Assembly (NCBI GenBank): GCA_964617955.1 | Contig: CAZTXB010000010.1 | Coordinates: 1 to 64,000 of the forward strand | Reading direction: 5' to 3' | DNA from: JABWCE01 sp964617955 | GTDB lineage: Bacteria > Bacteroidota > Bacteroidia > NS11-12g > UBA9320 | Length of the DNA stretch: 64,000 bases | In this document: one piece after another, positions 1-8,774 of the stretch | Layout of the letters: each line of letters opens with the position of its first letter | Position numbering within the stretch: position 1 is the first letter of the stretch | The notes under the pieces: model-generated | Databases searched by the model: none | What the model was told of the DNA's origin: nothing | The model's input: the letters and a program-made list of their open reading frames with translations, nothing else | Made by a program: the position numbers and the translations under genes

Positions 1-20
1 AAGATTTTTAACTTAACTTT

Positions 21-323
21 CTAGCCTTTTGGTTTAAAATTGGGGAGTATTACAGAAATGACTTGTGCATTTTTGAAAGGTGGGGTAATTATCCTTATAA
101 CTCCTTCCTTATATTGACTTGTTGTCACTTCCTCAAGTTTGGAAATAGTAAAAAAACAAGTATCCTCAATATCATAAATCAGAAACCCTGATTTATTTTT
201 AAGCCAAAGTTTAAATTTATCAGCTTTTAATTTATCAGCAATTATCCAATCCGAATAATCATATCGATTTAAAGTCAGTGACCTAATAAACCCCCTCCTT
301 GTTGTTAGATATGCTTCAGGCAT
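21..323 (-). CDS. hypothetical protein, 100 aa
   Basis: I do not recognise this family. The reading frame is complete, from ATG at 323 to a stop at 21, and encodes a basic, soluble-looking protein rich in Lys, Ile and aromatic residues. I see no signal peptide or membrane segment. It is transcribed away from the 52-aa gene starting at 480, so the 156-bp gap may hold divergent promoters. A role as a toxin or nuclease partner of that small gene is possible but nothing in the sequence shows it. The left window edge is only 20 bp away, so further context is missing. Confidence 0.5.
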   Translation of the reverse strand: MPEAYLTTRRGFIRSLTLNRYDYSDWIIADKLKADKFKLWLKNKSGFLIYDIEDTCFFTISKLEEVTTSQYKEGVIRIITPPFKNAQVISVILPNFKPKG

Positions 324-479
324 TTAGATTTTATTTATTCCGACTTTATTAAAGGTCAAACTTAAGTAAATCAGTCAAAATGGAAAAAAATTAAAAGTTC
401 GCAGTAAATTTGAATTAAGAAGTTAAACTATTTGAAAATAAAAATAGATTTACAGTTCTAATTATTAAAAAAAATTATC

Positions 480-638
480 ATGGCAACACCTATAAAAAAT
501 ATACCAATATTAACCGGAGAAGCCGCTAAAAGATTTAATGAAATGGCAGAACGCAATTTTGCTAACAGAAAAGAATTAGCGAAAAGAGAAGAGAAAATAC
601 GCTCTATAAAATCAATTTTAAAAAAAGCCAACTTTTAA
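480..638 (+). CDS. small hypothetical protein, 52 aa
   Basis: The frame runs from ATG 480 to TAA 636-638 and encodes a 52-residue, highly charged protein. It begins MATPIKNIPILTGEAAKRF and continues as a Lys/Glu/Arg-rich helix with no membrane segment. Small proteins with a comparable start (a Pro-rich N-terminus, then a gene-wide amphipathic helix) occur in Bacteroidota next to toxin-like genes; that comparison is from memory and is weak. The clean amino-acid composition with few hydrophobics argues that it is translated. Function is unknown and an antitoxin-like role is only a guess. No toxin-like gene follows directly on the same strand. Confidence 0.45.
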   Translation: MATPIKNIPILTGEAAKRFNEMAERNFANRKELAKREEKIRSIKSILKKANF

Positions 639-862
639 TTACATTTTAATTCTGACCCACAGATTCTGTACCCTATTTGTACCCTTTATTCATAACTATC
701 TCACCACCAAAGGAGGTTATTTTCTGTATCGGTAAGTAAAGCTTTCCTAAACAGTTCGCCAGGCAGGCCCACTCATTGCGAGAGAAATGTGGTGTTTTGA
801 AATGGATCTTCTATTCATTTAACTTTTTTAAAAAAAGCAGTATTATTTTTTTTTATTTGCCC
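639..862. other. intergenic stretch, no confident gene
   Basis: This 224-bp gap before the protease holds a repeated phrase (TGTACCC, twice within 20 bp near 667-685) and an AAAGGAGG purine run near 709-716 that resembles a Shine-Dalgarno site. An in-frame extension of the protease back to ATG 776 runs through the gap, but I judge it untranslated because the signal peptide begins at 863. Confidence 0.3.
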
Positions 863-2104
863 ATGCAAAAAAATGTCTTTGTATTGGTATTCTTTCTCTG
901 TTTATCCAATACATTATGGTCTCAGATCAGTAGTTTTTCCCCTTTAAAAATCACTGGAGGTGTTTCACAAAAACTCACGATTAACGGCTCTGGTTTTGGT
1001 TCCAGCCAGGGTTCTAATTTTGTCAGTTTTTTTCAGGAATCAGGACAATATTTGGATGCCTCCAACAGTAAGTCTCTAAAATATCTGTCATGGGCCGATA
1101 AGAAGATTGAACTCGAAATGCCGGTAGCCTATTCCGGATTCATAAAAGTAAATGTAAATGGAAATGAATTATGGTCCAAGGATACGCTCAAAGTCATGGC
1201 CAATCTTGGATACAGACAAGCCAATCCCATGGTCTATGATCATCTGAGCAACAACAATAAAAAAGGGGGTTATACCTGGTACATTCATAAAACCTATTGG
1301 GACAATATGGAAGCCAAGCAGGCCATAGAGGATGTTTTCAGAGAGTTTAGATGTAGGACCGGAATCAATTATTTGCTTTCGCCCATTCCTACGCAAACCG
1401 GATTTAATCTTGGCGATACGGTAAATGTCATTGCTCCGGACCCACAATTGGTACCGGTCGGGTATCATGAAAAGCTGTGGTCTTCCTGTATTTTAGGCAG
1501 TGAAACCTTTTACTACGTGCGTTCCCACGATTTACATTTATCTACCAATCAGAATTGGTATTTTGGTACCGGCAATTGTCCATCAGGAAAAACGAAGTTC
1601 CGTTATGTACTTTATCATGAGTTAGGCCATTCGCTGGGGTTGGGTCATGTAAACGAACTTGGCCAATCCATGTATCCCTCTGTATCCTTGCTGCCCTCCA
1701 ATAACTGGAGTGGTCGCGATTCCATTACAAAAGAAGAAAAAGAGACCATTTCCTATTTCGTCAGTTTGTGTCAGAATTTTACCTTTAATGCCTGTGGCAT
1801 CAGTCCTTTAAAGAAAGTTTTCGACTGCCAGGATGTATATGGAACAAAAGCTTCGCTTACAGATCTGGTTCAGAACCGGGCATTACTGTCTCCCAATCCA
1901 TGCTCCGAGGTATTGAATATTGCTGGATTAGAAGAAATGGATAAAGCAGCGTACTGTGTCATAATAGATTTTGCCGGCAGGGAAGTGACGACACAGCCTT
2001 TAGGTGCAGGCAGCTTGTCGGTTTCCCATCTTAATTCAGGCTTATACCTTTTACAAATATTTTCACGCGGTCAAGTTTATCAGCAAAAATTTGTGAAGCA
2101 ATAA
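863..2104 (+). CDS. secreted zinc metalloprotease (metzincin) with T9SS sorting domain
   Basis: I chose ATG 863 over the upstream ATG 776 because a classic signal peptide starts here (MQKNVFVLVFFLCLSNTLWS). That gives 413 aa. Residues about 22-100 look like an IPT/TIG immunoglobulin-like domain (KITGGVSQKLTINGSGFG). The catalytic domain follows, with the extended zinc motif HELGHSLGLGH at residues 252-262 and a Met-turn (SMYP) shortly after, which defines a matrixin-like metzincin. Residues from about 340 to the end form a type A T9SS sorting domain beginning LLSPNPC and ending in QKFVKQ. It is expected to cross the outer membrane through T9SS and be released or surface-anchored. Substrate unknown. 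The histidine kinase gene beyond is convergent. Confidence 0.85.
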   Translation: MQKNVFVLVFFLCLSNTLWSQISSFSPLKITGGVSQKLTINGSGFGSSQGSNFVSFFQESGQYLDASNSKSLKYLSWADKKIELEMPVAYSGFIKVNVNGNELWSKDTLKVMANLGYRQANPMVYDHLSNNNKKGGYTWYIHKTYWDNMEAKQAIEDVFREFRCRTGINYLLSPIPTQTGFNLGDTVNVIAPDPQLVPVGYHEKLWSSCILGSETFYYVRSHDLHLSTNQNWYFGTGNCPSGKTKFRYVLYHELGHSLGLGHVNELGQSMYPSVSLLPSNNWSGRDSITKEEKETISYFVSLCQNFTFNACGISPLKKVFDCQDVYGTKASLTDLVQNRALLSPNPCSEVLNIAGLEEMDKAAYCVIIDFAGREVTTQPLGAGSLSVSHLNSGLYLLQIFSRGQVYQQKFVKQ

Positions 2105-2298
2105 TGTACTGGGATCAGTTATAAAGAGGTCATGAAACAACATTCTTGCCAAGGCAACGACAACATAAAACCTCTAACAACCGGTTCAATACCAAACGCT
2201 CATAGTTTAGGACTTAAAAAAGAAGTTTAGGCCATAAAATTCCGGATGAAAACCTAATGGACTTCAAGATTTTTTGTTGAAAAAAGGAGAAGTATCCT

Positions 2299-5200
2299 TC
2301 AAGACCACCTCTCTGACAAAGGAAGGCTCACAAAAAATTCGCTCCCTTTCCCCTTGGCCGATTGAAACCAAATTTTGCCCTTGCTGTTTTCTACAATTTT
2401 TTTGGCAATGGCTAAGCCAAGGCCCATTCCTGAATTTTTAGTACTAAAGCTAGGGATAAATATTTTCGCCTTCAGTTCATCGCCTATTCCCATTCCATTG
2501 TCCTTAATACAAATCACAACTTCCTTTGATTTTAATTCATACTGAACTGTAATGATACCATCCCGCTCTGAAGGAATGCTTTGAATCGCATTTTTAAAAA
2601 TATTGGTAAATACTCTGCGTATCTGTTCAGGGTCGGTATAGATCATGGTTTCCGGTGGGTTCTTGTCGTACACAAAATCGATATTTTCAGATTGTTCGAA
2701 AAGATGAATCGTGGATAAAAGAATCTCGTCGATGCGACAATTGGCAAACTGATCAGTGGGCATTTTCGCAAAAGAGGAGAATTCGGTAGCCAGGCGGCTT
2801 AAACTGTCTATTTGCTCTATTAAAATTTCGGTTACCTTTTTAAAAGTCTGATCCAACTGCTCAGGGTTGTTTTTCCATGCCCTTTGTAAATGCTGAATAT
2901 TCAATTTCATTGGGGTTAGAGGATTTTTAATTTCATGAGCCACTTGCCTGGCCATTTCCTTCCATGCCCCTTCCCTCTCCGATTCAGTTAATTTATGAGC
3001 GCTTTCTTCCAATTCGAGCACCATTTTATTGTACTGTTTTACGAGCTGTCCTATTTCATCATCACGCCGCCATTCGATGGTTTCATTTTTTGAAGAAATG
3101 GAGGTTTTTGACAACTTTTCACGAATGAGCTGCAGGGGAAGCGAAATTCTTTGGCCAATAAAATAGGCGATGATAATGGCTATCAAAAGCAAAAGAAAGT
3201 AGATATTGATCAAAGAAACCAGGAAGGAAGAAATCTCTTTGTCTATCTCCGATTTTTCGGTAAAGTATGGCAGATTGAGATAGGCGATAATGCGTCCTTC
3301 GTCGTTAAACAGGGGCACATAGCCTGACAAATACTCAAAGTTGGTCACTTTTTCATTCTGTAGAAGTTGGGAGGCATTCTCGGCTCTCAGTCTGAAAATC
3401 GCATCGGGATGCATGAGTGGGGCCAATAAATACTGGGTGTAAATGGTTGGCTGCGTGGAGGCCAATAATAAACCCGAGGCATCGAAAATATTAAGATCTA
3501 TTCTGTTGGCATCACTCAGTTGGTTGACCAATGCCCTCAACCGATCATTGTTTTTTAATTTTCTTGGCAGGTCAGGTTCATTTTCCAACTGGTTCAATAT
3601 TTCCTTCAGGTTAAGAAAAAGCTGATCTTGCTGCCTTTCGTTGTAATTGTACCTCACATACTGGATGGTAAAAAAAACGGAAACTATCAAACCAAAAAAT
3701 ACCAAACCCACCATGCTCACCTGTATGCGAGAGCTCAAAAGGCGCTGTCTGGGACTTATCAAAGGAACGGTTCGGCTCAATAAATCGAGAATCGGGGTAT
3801 TGCCCCGGTGCTTGCTTGTAAATTTTTGCCAACCAAATCGCGCGATGTATATGGTGGTCCACAGCAAGGCAAACACCACGCCCAGAATGGTAAAGAAAAT
3901 AAACATGAAGGAAAACAGAGCAAATGATTTTACGAGGTAATCGTGCCTTTTGCTAATCATCACGGTGATATCGGGCTGAGGCGAGTTAACAAAGTGGCTG
4001 TAACCTCCTGATGGGAAATAATCGCTCTCCCTGCCCTTAAACGGTATGGCTAAACGGTAAGGATAGTCGCCTTTTTGCCCAAGTAATTTCGAGCCTTGAT
4101 AAATGGCATAGGAGTAATCTTTAAAATCGAAAACGCTCTGCTGTTTCTTATCGTCAAAAATATCGGGATAGCTGTGTGAGCTTTGTATGATTTTGGGCTG
4201 CAGCAGTAAAAAAACCGTTCCGTAATTGCCGGCGAGATTGCACGTTTCAAACTTGGCGATATACCCTCTTACTCCGGCCTTATTTTTAATTTGATAGAAG
4301 TGGTTGCTGATGGTAGGAAACGAATGAAAAGCGTAAATTTTATCCAAAAACCGATAGCTGAATCTGGTGTCGAGATTAATGGATTTACCGGTGCTGTCAA
4401 AACTTAGAATTTTCAATTCGAACTTATCGAGGTAACCCGAGAAAAAGAGATTTTTAATGCGTTTCTCATATTCTTCCTGGCGTCGGAAAAATTCCTGAAA
4501 ATCCTGCGGGGTAATAAACTCCTTTACAAGTTCCTTTTCCATGGAAGCAAATTTGCTTTCGGCTTCGAGGTCTTGATTGGAAACTATTTTGTTGACAAAC
4601 ACATTGAGGTACTCCCTTTCATGCCTTTTGTTGTTGTAGTTAATAATAAAGGCCGAGTAACCTGAAATGACCAGCAATACGAGAATGTTTAAATAAAAAT
4701 CGCGAATGGAAGGCTTAAATACAAACCACATCACCACGGAGATACACAAACTCACAGTAGCTGTTATCGGAACCCAGTTTTGGTGCCCATCGAAAGTCTG
4801 AAACAGTGCAAAAAATATTAAGGATGCTGCCAAACTCCATGCTCTCACCTTTTTTGGGATATACCTAAAGCCTGTTTTGTCAAATAAAAAATTAAAAATA
4901 TAAAACAAGCTGCCCATGAGCACTCCTATGATGGTCATTCCGATGAAGGAATAGATGTTTATTTTTTGGAGATCGGCAAAATGGAAGGAAATATTGGAAT
5001 CCACCACCAGGCTTTTTATGATGGCAAAAACAAGGTCAGTTGAAAAGGCGAAGGCCAAGCAAAGCGCCGTTGATTTTAGAAATGCGAATCGGCTACCCGG
5101 GATGTGGAGATTGAGGTTTTTAATTTTTGAAAATCCATAAAATAACACCAGAAAGCTTAGGGAGTGGAGCACCAAATCGCCTAGGGATGGCAACAAAAAA

Positions 5201-6015
5201 GAAGAGGCATAAATCTCAGGATTAAAAATTTCGGAATTGAGCAAAGAAGAGAGAAAAGTCCTTTTGTACAATAGGGCTCGAAGTACAATTACCAAAGAAG
5301 CGTAAATTCCAAATCCCTGCCAAGAGAGCCCATTTTTGCCCGAAAGTTCCACATACTTGTAAATAAAGAAGGAAATAAAAACCAGCATGAACAATCCTGC
5401 CCACACCCAAAAATTATTGATCCTTTCAATATCCACTAAATTAAACGTGGCCATAAATTGCCCATTGGCCCACTGCATCTTGTAGCCGGGGGATACCTCT
5501 TCTATTTCGTAAATATACCCCTGTGATTCGTAAAAAGGGTGATCTCCCGGCAATTCTGAACTTTCGGTTTCACTTCCCGCATGATAGAGAAGCAGACATT
5601 TCAAGTCCCCAATCTGCCTACTGCATACGAGGTAAATATTTTTGCCAAGTTTAACTATGGCTGTTGTGTCCTGAATTTTTGTAATGCTTGAATCCAGTAC
5701 AGCTTCATTGGTGTTCCAAAAATATAAGCTGTCTTTTTTGAAGCAGAGCAGGTAAAAATTTTGATCGGAAACTCGCCTCAGTACAGCACTTTTTTGCTGA
5801 TACTGAAGCAGGGCTTCCTCCAATCCATTTTGTTTAAAAATGGTTTCAGCCTGTGTTCTTTTATCAATAAGGTGCTTTTGAAGCATGCGTCCAAGTTTCT
5901 GCTCCTGTTTAATGAGTGAGTCTTTGTCGGTCTTCTGATCGACAAAAAACAAGGCCACAATAGCCAGCGAAGCTGCAATGAAGTAGAGTAAAGGGTTTTG
6001 TATTACCTTTTTCAA
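2299..6015 (-). CDS. large multi-pass sensor histidine kinase (NtrY-like core)
   Basis: This 1238-aa membrane kinase starts at TTG 6015, 3 bp after the stop of hldD, so the two are probably cotranscribed. The N-terminal two thirds hold about eleven hydrophobic segments: one at the N-terminus, a block of seven or eight between about residues 200 and 490, and further ones near 740, 790 and 930. Extracytoplasmic sensing loops separate them. A HAMP-like linker follows, then the dimerisation/phosphoacceptor box ARQVAHEIKNPLTPMK with His at about 1027. The ATPase domain has N box NIFKNAIQSIP, G1 KDNGMGIGD and G2 GMGLGLAIAKK, so all catalytic boxes are intact. The core resembles NtrY-type kinases. 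The signal is unknown. No response regulator gene is adjacent, so its partner must be encoded elsewhere. Confidence 0.88.
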   Translation of the reverse strand: MKKVIQNPLLYFIAASLAIVALFFVDQKTDKDSLIKQEQKLGRMLQKHLIDKRTQAETIFKQNGLEEALLQYQQKSAVLRRVSDQNFYLLCFKKDSLYFWNTNEAVLDSSITKIQDTTAIVKLGKNIYLVCSRQIGDLKCLLLYHAGSETESSELPGDHPFYESQGYIYEIEEVSPGYKMQWANGQFMATFNLVDIERINNFWVWAGLFMLVFISFFIYKYVELSGKNGLSWQGFGIYASLVIVLRALLYKRTFLSSLLNSEIFNPEIYASSFLLPSLGDLVLHSLSFLVLFYGFSKIKNLNLHIPGSRFAFLKSTALCLAFAFSTDLVFAIIKSLVVDSNISFHFADLQKINIYSFIGMTIIGVLMGSLFYIFNFLFDKTGFRYIPKKVRAWSLAASLIFFALFQTFDGHQNWVPITATVSLCISVVMWFVFKPSIRDFYLNILVLLVISGYSAFIINYNNKRHEREYLNVFVNKIVSNQDLEAESKFASMEKELVKEFITPQDFQEFFRRQEEYEKRIKNLFFSGYLDKFELKILSFDSTGKSINLDTRFSYRFLDKIYAFHSFPTISNHFYQIKNKAGVRGYIAKFETCNLAGNYGTVFLLLQPKIIQSSHSYPDIFDDKKQQSVFDFKDYSYAIYQGSKLLGQKGDYPYRLAIPFKGRESDYFPSGGYSHFVNSPQPDITVMISKRHDYLVKSFALFSFMFIFFTILGVVFALLWTTIYIARFGWQKFTSKHRGNTPILDLLSRTVPLISPRQRLLSSRIQVSMVGLVFFGLIVSVFFTIQYVRYNYNERQQDQLFLNLKEILNQLENEPDLPRKLKNNDRLRALVNQLSDANRIDLNIFDASGLLLASTQPTIYTQYLLAPLMHPDAIFRLRAENASQLLQNEKVTNFEYLSGYVPLFNDEGRIIAYLNLPYFTEKSEIDKEISSFLVSLINIYFLLLLIAIIIAYFIGQRISLPLQLIREKLSKTSISSKNETIEWRRDDEIGQLVKQYNKMVLELEESAHKLTESEREGAWKEMARQVAHEIKNPLTPMKLNIQHLQRAWKNNPEQLDQTFKKVTEILIEQIDSLSRLATEFSSFAKMPTDQFANCRIDEILLSTIHLFEQSENIDFVYDKNPPETMIYTDPEQIRRVFTNIFKNAIQSIPSERDGIITVQYELKSKEVVICIKDNGMGIGDELKAKIFIPSFSTKNSGMGLGLAIAKKIVENSKGKIWFQSAKGKGSEFFVSLPLSERWS

Positions 6016-6018
6016 TTT

Positions 6019-6975
6019 CTAAAAGTTGGAATGGGTTAAAAGGTAATTTTTAACATAATCATCCACGGCCGATTCAAGCGAAGTAAATGGATTTACATAA
6101 CCGGCCATCCTTAACTTTTGCATTCTGGCTTCGGTAAAATATTGGTACTTGTCGCGAATATCTTCTGGAATATCAATGTACTCAATATTCACCTTTTTGT
6201 TTAGGGCATTAAATATGGCAGTGGCCAAGTCGTTCCAGGTTCTGGCCTCTCCGGTTCCTAAATTGTATATGGCAGAAGGCGCTTTTTGGTCATAGAGAAA
6301 CAGAATAACCTCCAAAACGTCTTTAACATAAATAAAATCCCTGAGTTGCTCACCATTTTTATATTCCGGTACATGGCTTTTAAAAAGTTTAATTTTTCCA
6401 TGTACGGATATTTGATTTGTGCCGTGCATAACTACCGAGGCCATCCTGTTTTTGTGGTATTCATTAGGGCCAAACACATTAAAAAATTTAAGACCGGCCC
6501 AAAAGGGTGGTGTGTGTTTTTGTTGCAGTACCCATTCATCGAAAATCTGTTTGCTTTGTCCATAGGCATTCAAAGGCAAAAGCCCCGGAATCAAGTCATG
6601 TCGGTCGTCGAAGCCATTTTCGCCGAACCCGTAGGTTGCAGCCGACGAGGCGTATATCATAGGGATAGCATGGGTTGTGCAGTAATTCCATAAACTCATG
6701 CTGTAAGCTGTGTTGAGCTTGTGCAAGAGTTCCTTGTCGAACTCAGCGGTATCGGTACGCGCACCGATATGAAATACAAATTGAATAGGCCCGAATTTGG
6801 CAGGGTTGGCAATGAATTCATCCCGGTTTGCCTTGGTGCAATGCTTAGCGGTATCCAGATAATGGTGATCGATTGTGAAGTCATCAACAGCGAGCAAAGG
6901 TCCTATTCCGATTCGGCTCAATTTTTGGATTAAGCAACTTCCTATAAACCCATTGGCACCTGTTACAACAATCAT
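6019..6975 (-). CDS. hldD: ADP-L-glycero-D-manno-heptose 6-epimerase
   Basis: An extended short-chain dehydrogenase of 318 aa with the NAD(P)-binding motif TGANGFIGS at residues 5-13, the HldD signatures GARTDT and FNVFGPNEYHKNRMASV, and the catalytic YGQSK (Tyr138, Lys142). Near the C-terminus is YQYFTEARM, typical of the family. It converts ADP-D-glycero-D-manno-heptose to the L-glycero epimer for the LPS inner core. Length is normal for HldD. The start ATG is preceded by TTACTTTG at 6983-6990, a near match to the Bacteroidota -7 box. The large sensor kinase follows directly, an unusual neighbour for a core-heptose gene; common control by envelope signals is an inference. Confidence 0.93.
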   Translation of the reverse strand: MIVVTGANGFIGSCLIQKLSRIGIGPLLAVDDFTIDHHYLDTAKHCTKANRDEFIANPAKFGPIQFVFHIGARTDTAEFDKELLHKLNTAYSMSLWNYCTTHAIPMIYASSAATYGFGENGFDDRHDLIPGLLPLNAYGQSKQIFDEWVLQQKHTPPFWAGLKFFNVFGPNEYHKNRMASVVMHGTNQISVHGKIKLFKSHVPEYKNGEQLRDFIYVKDVLEVILFLYDQKAPSAIYNLGTGEARTWNDLATAIFNALNKKVNIEYIDIPEDIRDKYQYFTEARMQKLRMAGYVNPFTSLESAVDDYVKNYLLTHSNF

Positions 6976-7098
6976 TATGGTGCAAAGTAAATGTTTTTAT
7001 TTTTAAGCCTAAATACAAACAGGCATTATATCACCTGTTCAAAATAAGATCTCGATTTTTTGTATCCTTTGCTGGACTTAAAATTGCTAAATCCATGC

Positions 7099-7106
7099 TA
7101 TTTTTG
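7099..7106 (+). promoter_or_regulatory. Bacteroidota -7 box (TAnnTTTG) for queD
   Basis: TATTTTTG lies 8 bp before ATG 7115, so the predicted transcript would have a leader of only a few bases. No clear -33 TTG at the usual 17-20 bp spacing is seen. Confidence 0.5.
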
Positions 7107-7114
7107 CAGCTCAA

Positions 7115-7537
7115 ATGAATTTCCAGGCAGGCTTGGTTTACGTTACCCGAAAGATGCATTTTAATGCCGCCCACAAACTCTACAATCCAAATTGGAGTGA
7201 TGAGAAGAATATAGCTGTGTTTGGAAAATGTGCCAACAGCAATTACCACGGACATAATTTCGATTTATATGTGACGGTTAAAGGAGTGCCAAATCCGGAT
7301 ACAGGCTTTGTCATGGATTTAAAGGAGTTGAAAAACCTCCTGGAAGAGAAAATAATATCCAGATTAGACCATAGAAATATTAATCTGGATGTGGATTTTA
7401 TGCAAGGCAAACTGGCCTCTATTGAAAATTTGGCCAAGGCCATTTGGGATGAATTGTTACCACATTTAGGCGTTGAGCGGCTTCACAGCATTAAAATTTA
7501 CGAAACCCCTCGACAATATGTAGAATTTTACGGCTAA
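7115..7537 (+). CDS. queD: 6-carboxy-5,6,7,8-tetrahydropterin synthase / 6-pyruvoyl-tetrahydropterin synthase family
   Basis: A 140-aa enzyme of the QueD/PTPS family. Zinc ligands are His20 in HFNAAHKL and His45/His47 in YHGH, with the catalytic Cys39 in FGKCANSN. The acid/base pair is expected in SRLDHRNIN, and the substrate-anchoring Glu lies in KIYETPRQYVE. In bacteria this enzyme makes carboxytetrahydropterin from dihydroneopterin triphosphate for queuosine synthesis; some homologues instead serve folate or biopterin. No other que genes are adjacent, so the queuosine role rests on family knowledge. The start at 7115 sits just after a strong -7 box, favouring it over the internal Met14. 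Confidence 0.85.
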   Translation: MNFQAGLVYVTRKMHFNAAHKLYNPNWSDEKNIAVFGKCANSNYHGHNFDLYVTVKGVPNPDTGFVMDLKELKNLLEEKIISRLDHRNINLDVDFMQGKLASIENLAKAIWDELLPHLGVERLHSIKIYETPRQYVEFYG

Positions 7538-7542
7538 AAAAA

Positions 7543-7565
7543 AGCCATCTGCAAGGCAAATGGCT
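7543..7565 (-). terminator. intrinsic terminator of the DUF4332 gene
   Basis: AGCCATCTGC and GCAAATGGCT pair around a 3-base loop with one mismatch. Read on the minus strand the stem is followed by a run of T, so it terminates transcription from the gene at 7588-7995. On the plus strand there is no comparable U-tract after queD. Confidence 0.7.
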
Positions 7566-7587
7566 GTTAATCCGTGCACTTTACTCC

Positions 7588-7995
7588 CTAATATTTCACT
7601 ACGGGTTCGAGACTTTTGGCCTGTTCAACCCAATTTTCAACAGCACCAAGAGAAGGCATGGCTCTCACCAATTTTTTCTCGTTGTTAATTTCCAGCATTT
7701 TGGCATGCAGATTAGCAGGAACCCTGTGTCCTAATTCCTTCACGGTGTCAACCCCTGAAATCTCAAGTAATTGCGAATATTCTTCGCCGATGCCCTTAAT
7801 TCTAAAAAGGTCAGCCATGTTAACCCATTTCAGAATACGGCTCTCATCAATGCCGGTGGCGGCAGCAAGGCTGCTCCTGCCATTTTTAGTGGCGCCTTTT
7901 TCTAATAAATGAGAAACTTGTGTAATGCCATTCTGAACCAACTTGTCGGAATAAGTAGGTCCGATGCCTTCGATGTCGTGTATTTGATTTGCCAT
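7588..7995 (-). CDS. DUF4332 helix-hairpin-helix domain protein
   Basis: This 135-aa soluble protein has two helix-hairpin-helix-like turns, IEGIGPTYSDKL near residue 9 and IKGIGEEYSQLL near residue 66, characteristic of DUF4332. The fold resembles the DNA-binding (HhH)2 modules of nucleases and ligases, so non-specific DNA contact is plausible, but no enzymatic domain is attached and no function is established to my knowledge. It is monocistronic, with its own terminator at 7543-7565, and divergent from the redoxin gene. Confidence 0.8.
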   Translation of the reverse strand: MANQIHDIEGIGPTYSDKLVQNGITQVSHLLEKGATKNGRSSLAAATGIDESRILKWVNMADLFRIKGIGEEYSQLLEISGVDTVKELGHRVPANLHAKMLEINNEKKLVRAMPSLGAVENWVEQAKSLEPVVKY

Positions 7996-8181
7996 AATTA
8001 TTTGTTTTCTAACTTTAGGGATTGGGAATTACAAATAGACTTTAACAAGCTGTCTCTATGGTTTTTAGTTCCAGAGTTTTAAGTTTTGATACCCTCTCTT
8101 ACTAAACCAGTGAAAGCAAATTTTGTTTTTGCTCAGACCATAAATTTTTAAAAAAGAACCTTAAAATTTATGGGGGTTGCT

Positions 8182-8189
8182 TAACTTTG
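8182..8189 (+). promoter_or_regulatory. Bacteroidota -7 box for the redoxin gene
   Basis: TAACTTTG is a perfect match to TAnnTTTG and ends 4 bp before ATG 8194. The transcript would begin at or next to the start codon, implying a leaderless or near-leaderless mRNA. Confidence 0.5.
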
Positions 8190-8193
8190 CTCC

Positions 8194-8727
8194 ATGGAAA
8201 TAGGCGAAAAACTCTTTGAATTCAGGCTTCCCGCTACCGACGGTAAAACTTACAGCAAATATTCTTTCGCCGACCGGTACGCCTTACTCATTATTGTTTC
8301 CTGCAACCATTGTGAATATGGTAAAAACTATTGGAGAAGGATTGTAAAACTATGGGAAAAATTTGAAGAAGACGATTTAGGAGTGATGATTATCAATGGC
8401 AATGATGCCCGGCAATGCGCTGAGGATTCATTTGAAAATATGAAATTAGTTGCCGATGAGTTATTTAAAGGCTATTTCCCCTATTTGCATGACGAGGACC
8501 AAGAGGTCATAAAAACTTTGGGTGCGAAAAAAACTCCGGAGGCCTTTCTTTTTAACTCCCGCAGAGAACTAGTTTATAAAGGAGCCATCGACGACAGTTG
8601 GGATAACGAGTTTGCCGTTACTATGGTTTACCTTGAAGATGCGATTGAAAACACCCTGGATGGCTTGGATGTGGATTATCCCGAAATTCCTGCCATAGGT
8701 TGTGATATCATTTGGAAAGCGTCCTAA
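8194..8727 (+). CDS. thioredoxin-fold (AhpC/TSA-type redoxin) protein
   Basis: A 177-aa cytoplasmic protein of the redoxin class. The motif SCNHCEYGKNY gives a CxxC pair at Cys37 and Cys40 directly after the first strand, and a cis-Pro-type stretch (KKTPEAFLF) appears about 75 residues later, as in thioredoxin folds. Proteins of this type carry CNHCP-like motifs and are usually annotated as thioredoxin-family or AhpC/TSA proteins. The Pro after the second Cys is replaced by Glu here. No signal peptide. The substrate is unknown. It precedes argS by 47 bp on the same strand, possibly one transcript. Confidence 0.8.
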   Translation: MEIGEKLFEFRLPATDGKTYSKYSFADRYALLIIVSCNHCEYGKNYWRRIVKLWEKFEEDDLGVMIINGNDARQCAEDSFENMKLVADELFKGYFPYLHDEDQEVIKTLGAKKTPEAFLFNSRRELVYKGAIDDSWDNEFAVTMVYLEDAIENTLDGLDVDYPEIPAIGCDIIWKAS

Positions 8728-8774
8728 ACATCTACCAAACCTTTTAAAAATTCATAGTTTAACGTTGATATAAA

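Noticed and set aside
776..862. N-terminal extension of the metalloprotease
   Set aside because: The 29 extra residues would bury the signal peptide; ATG 863 gives a normal one.
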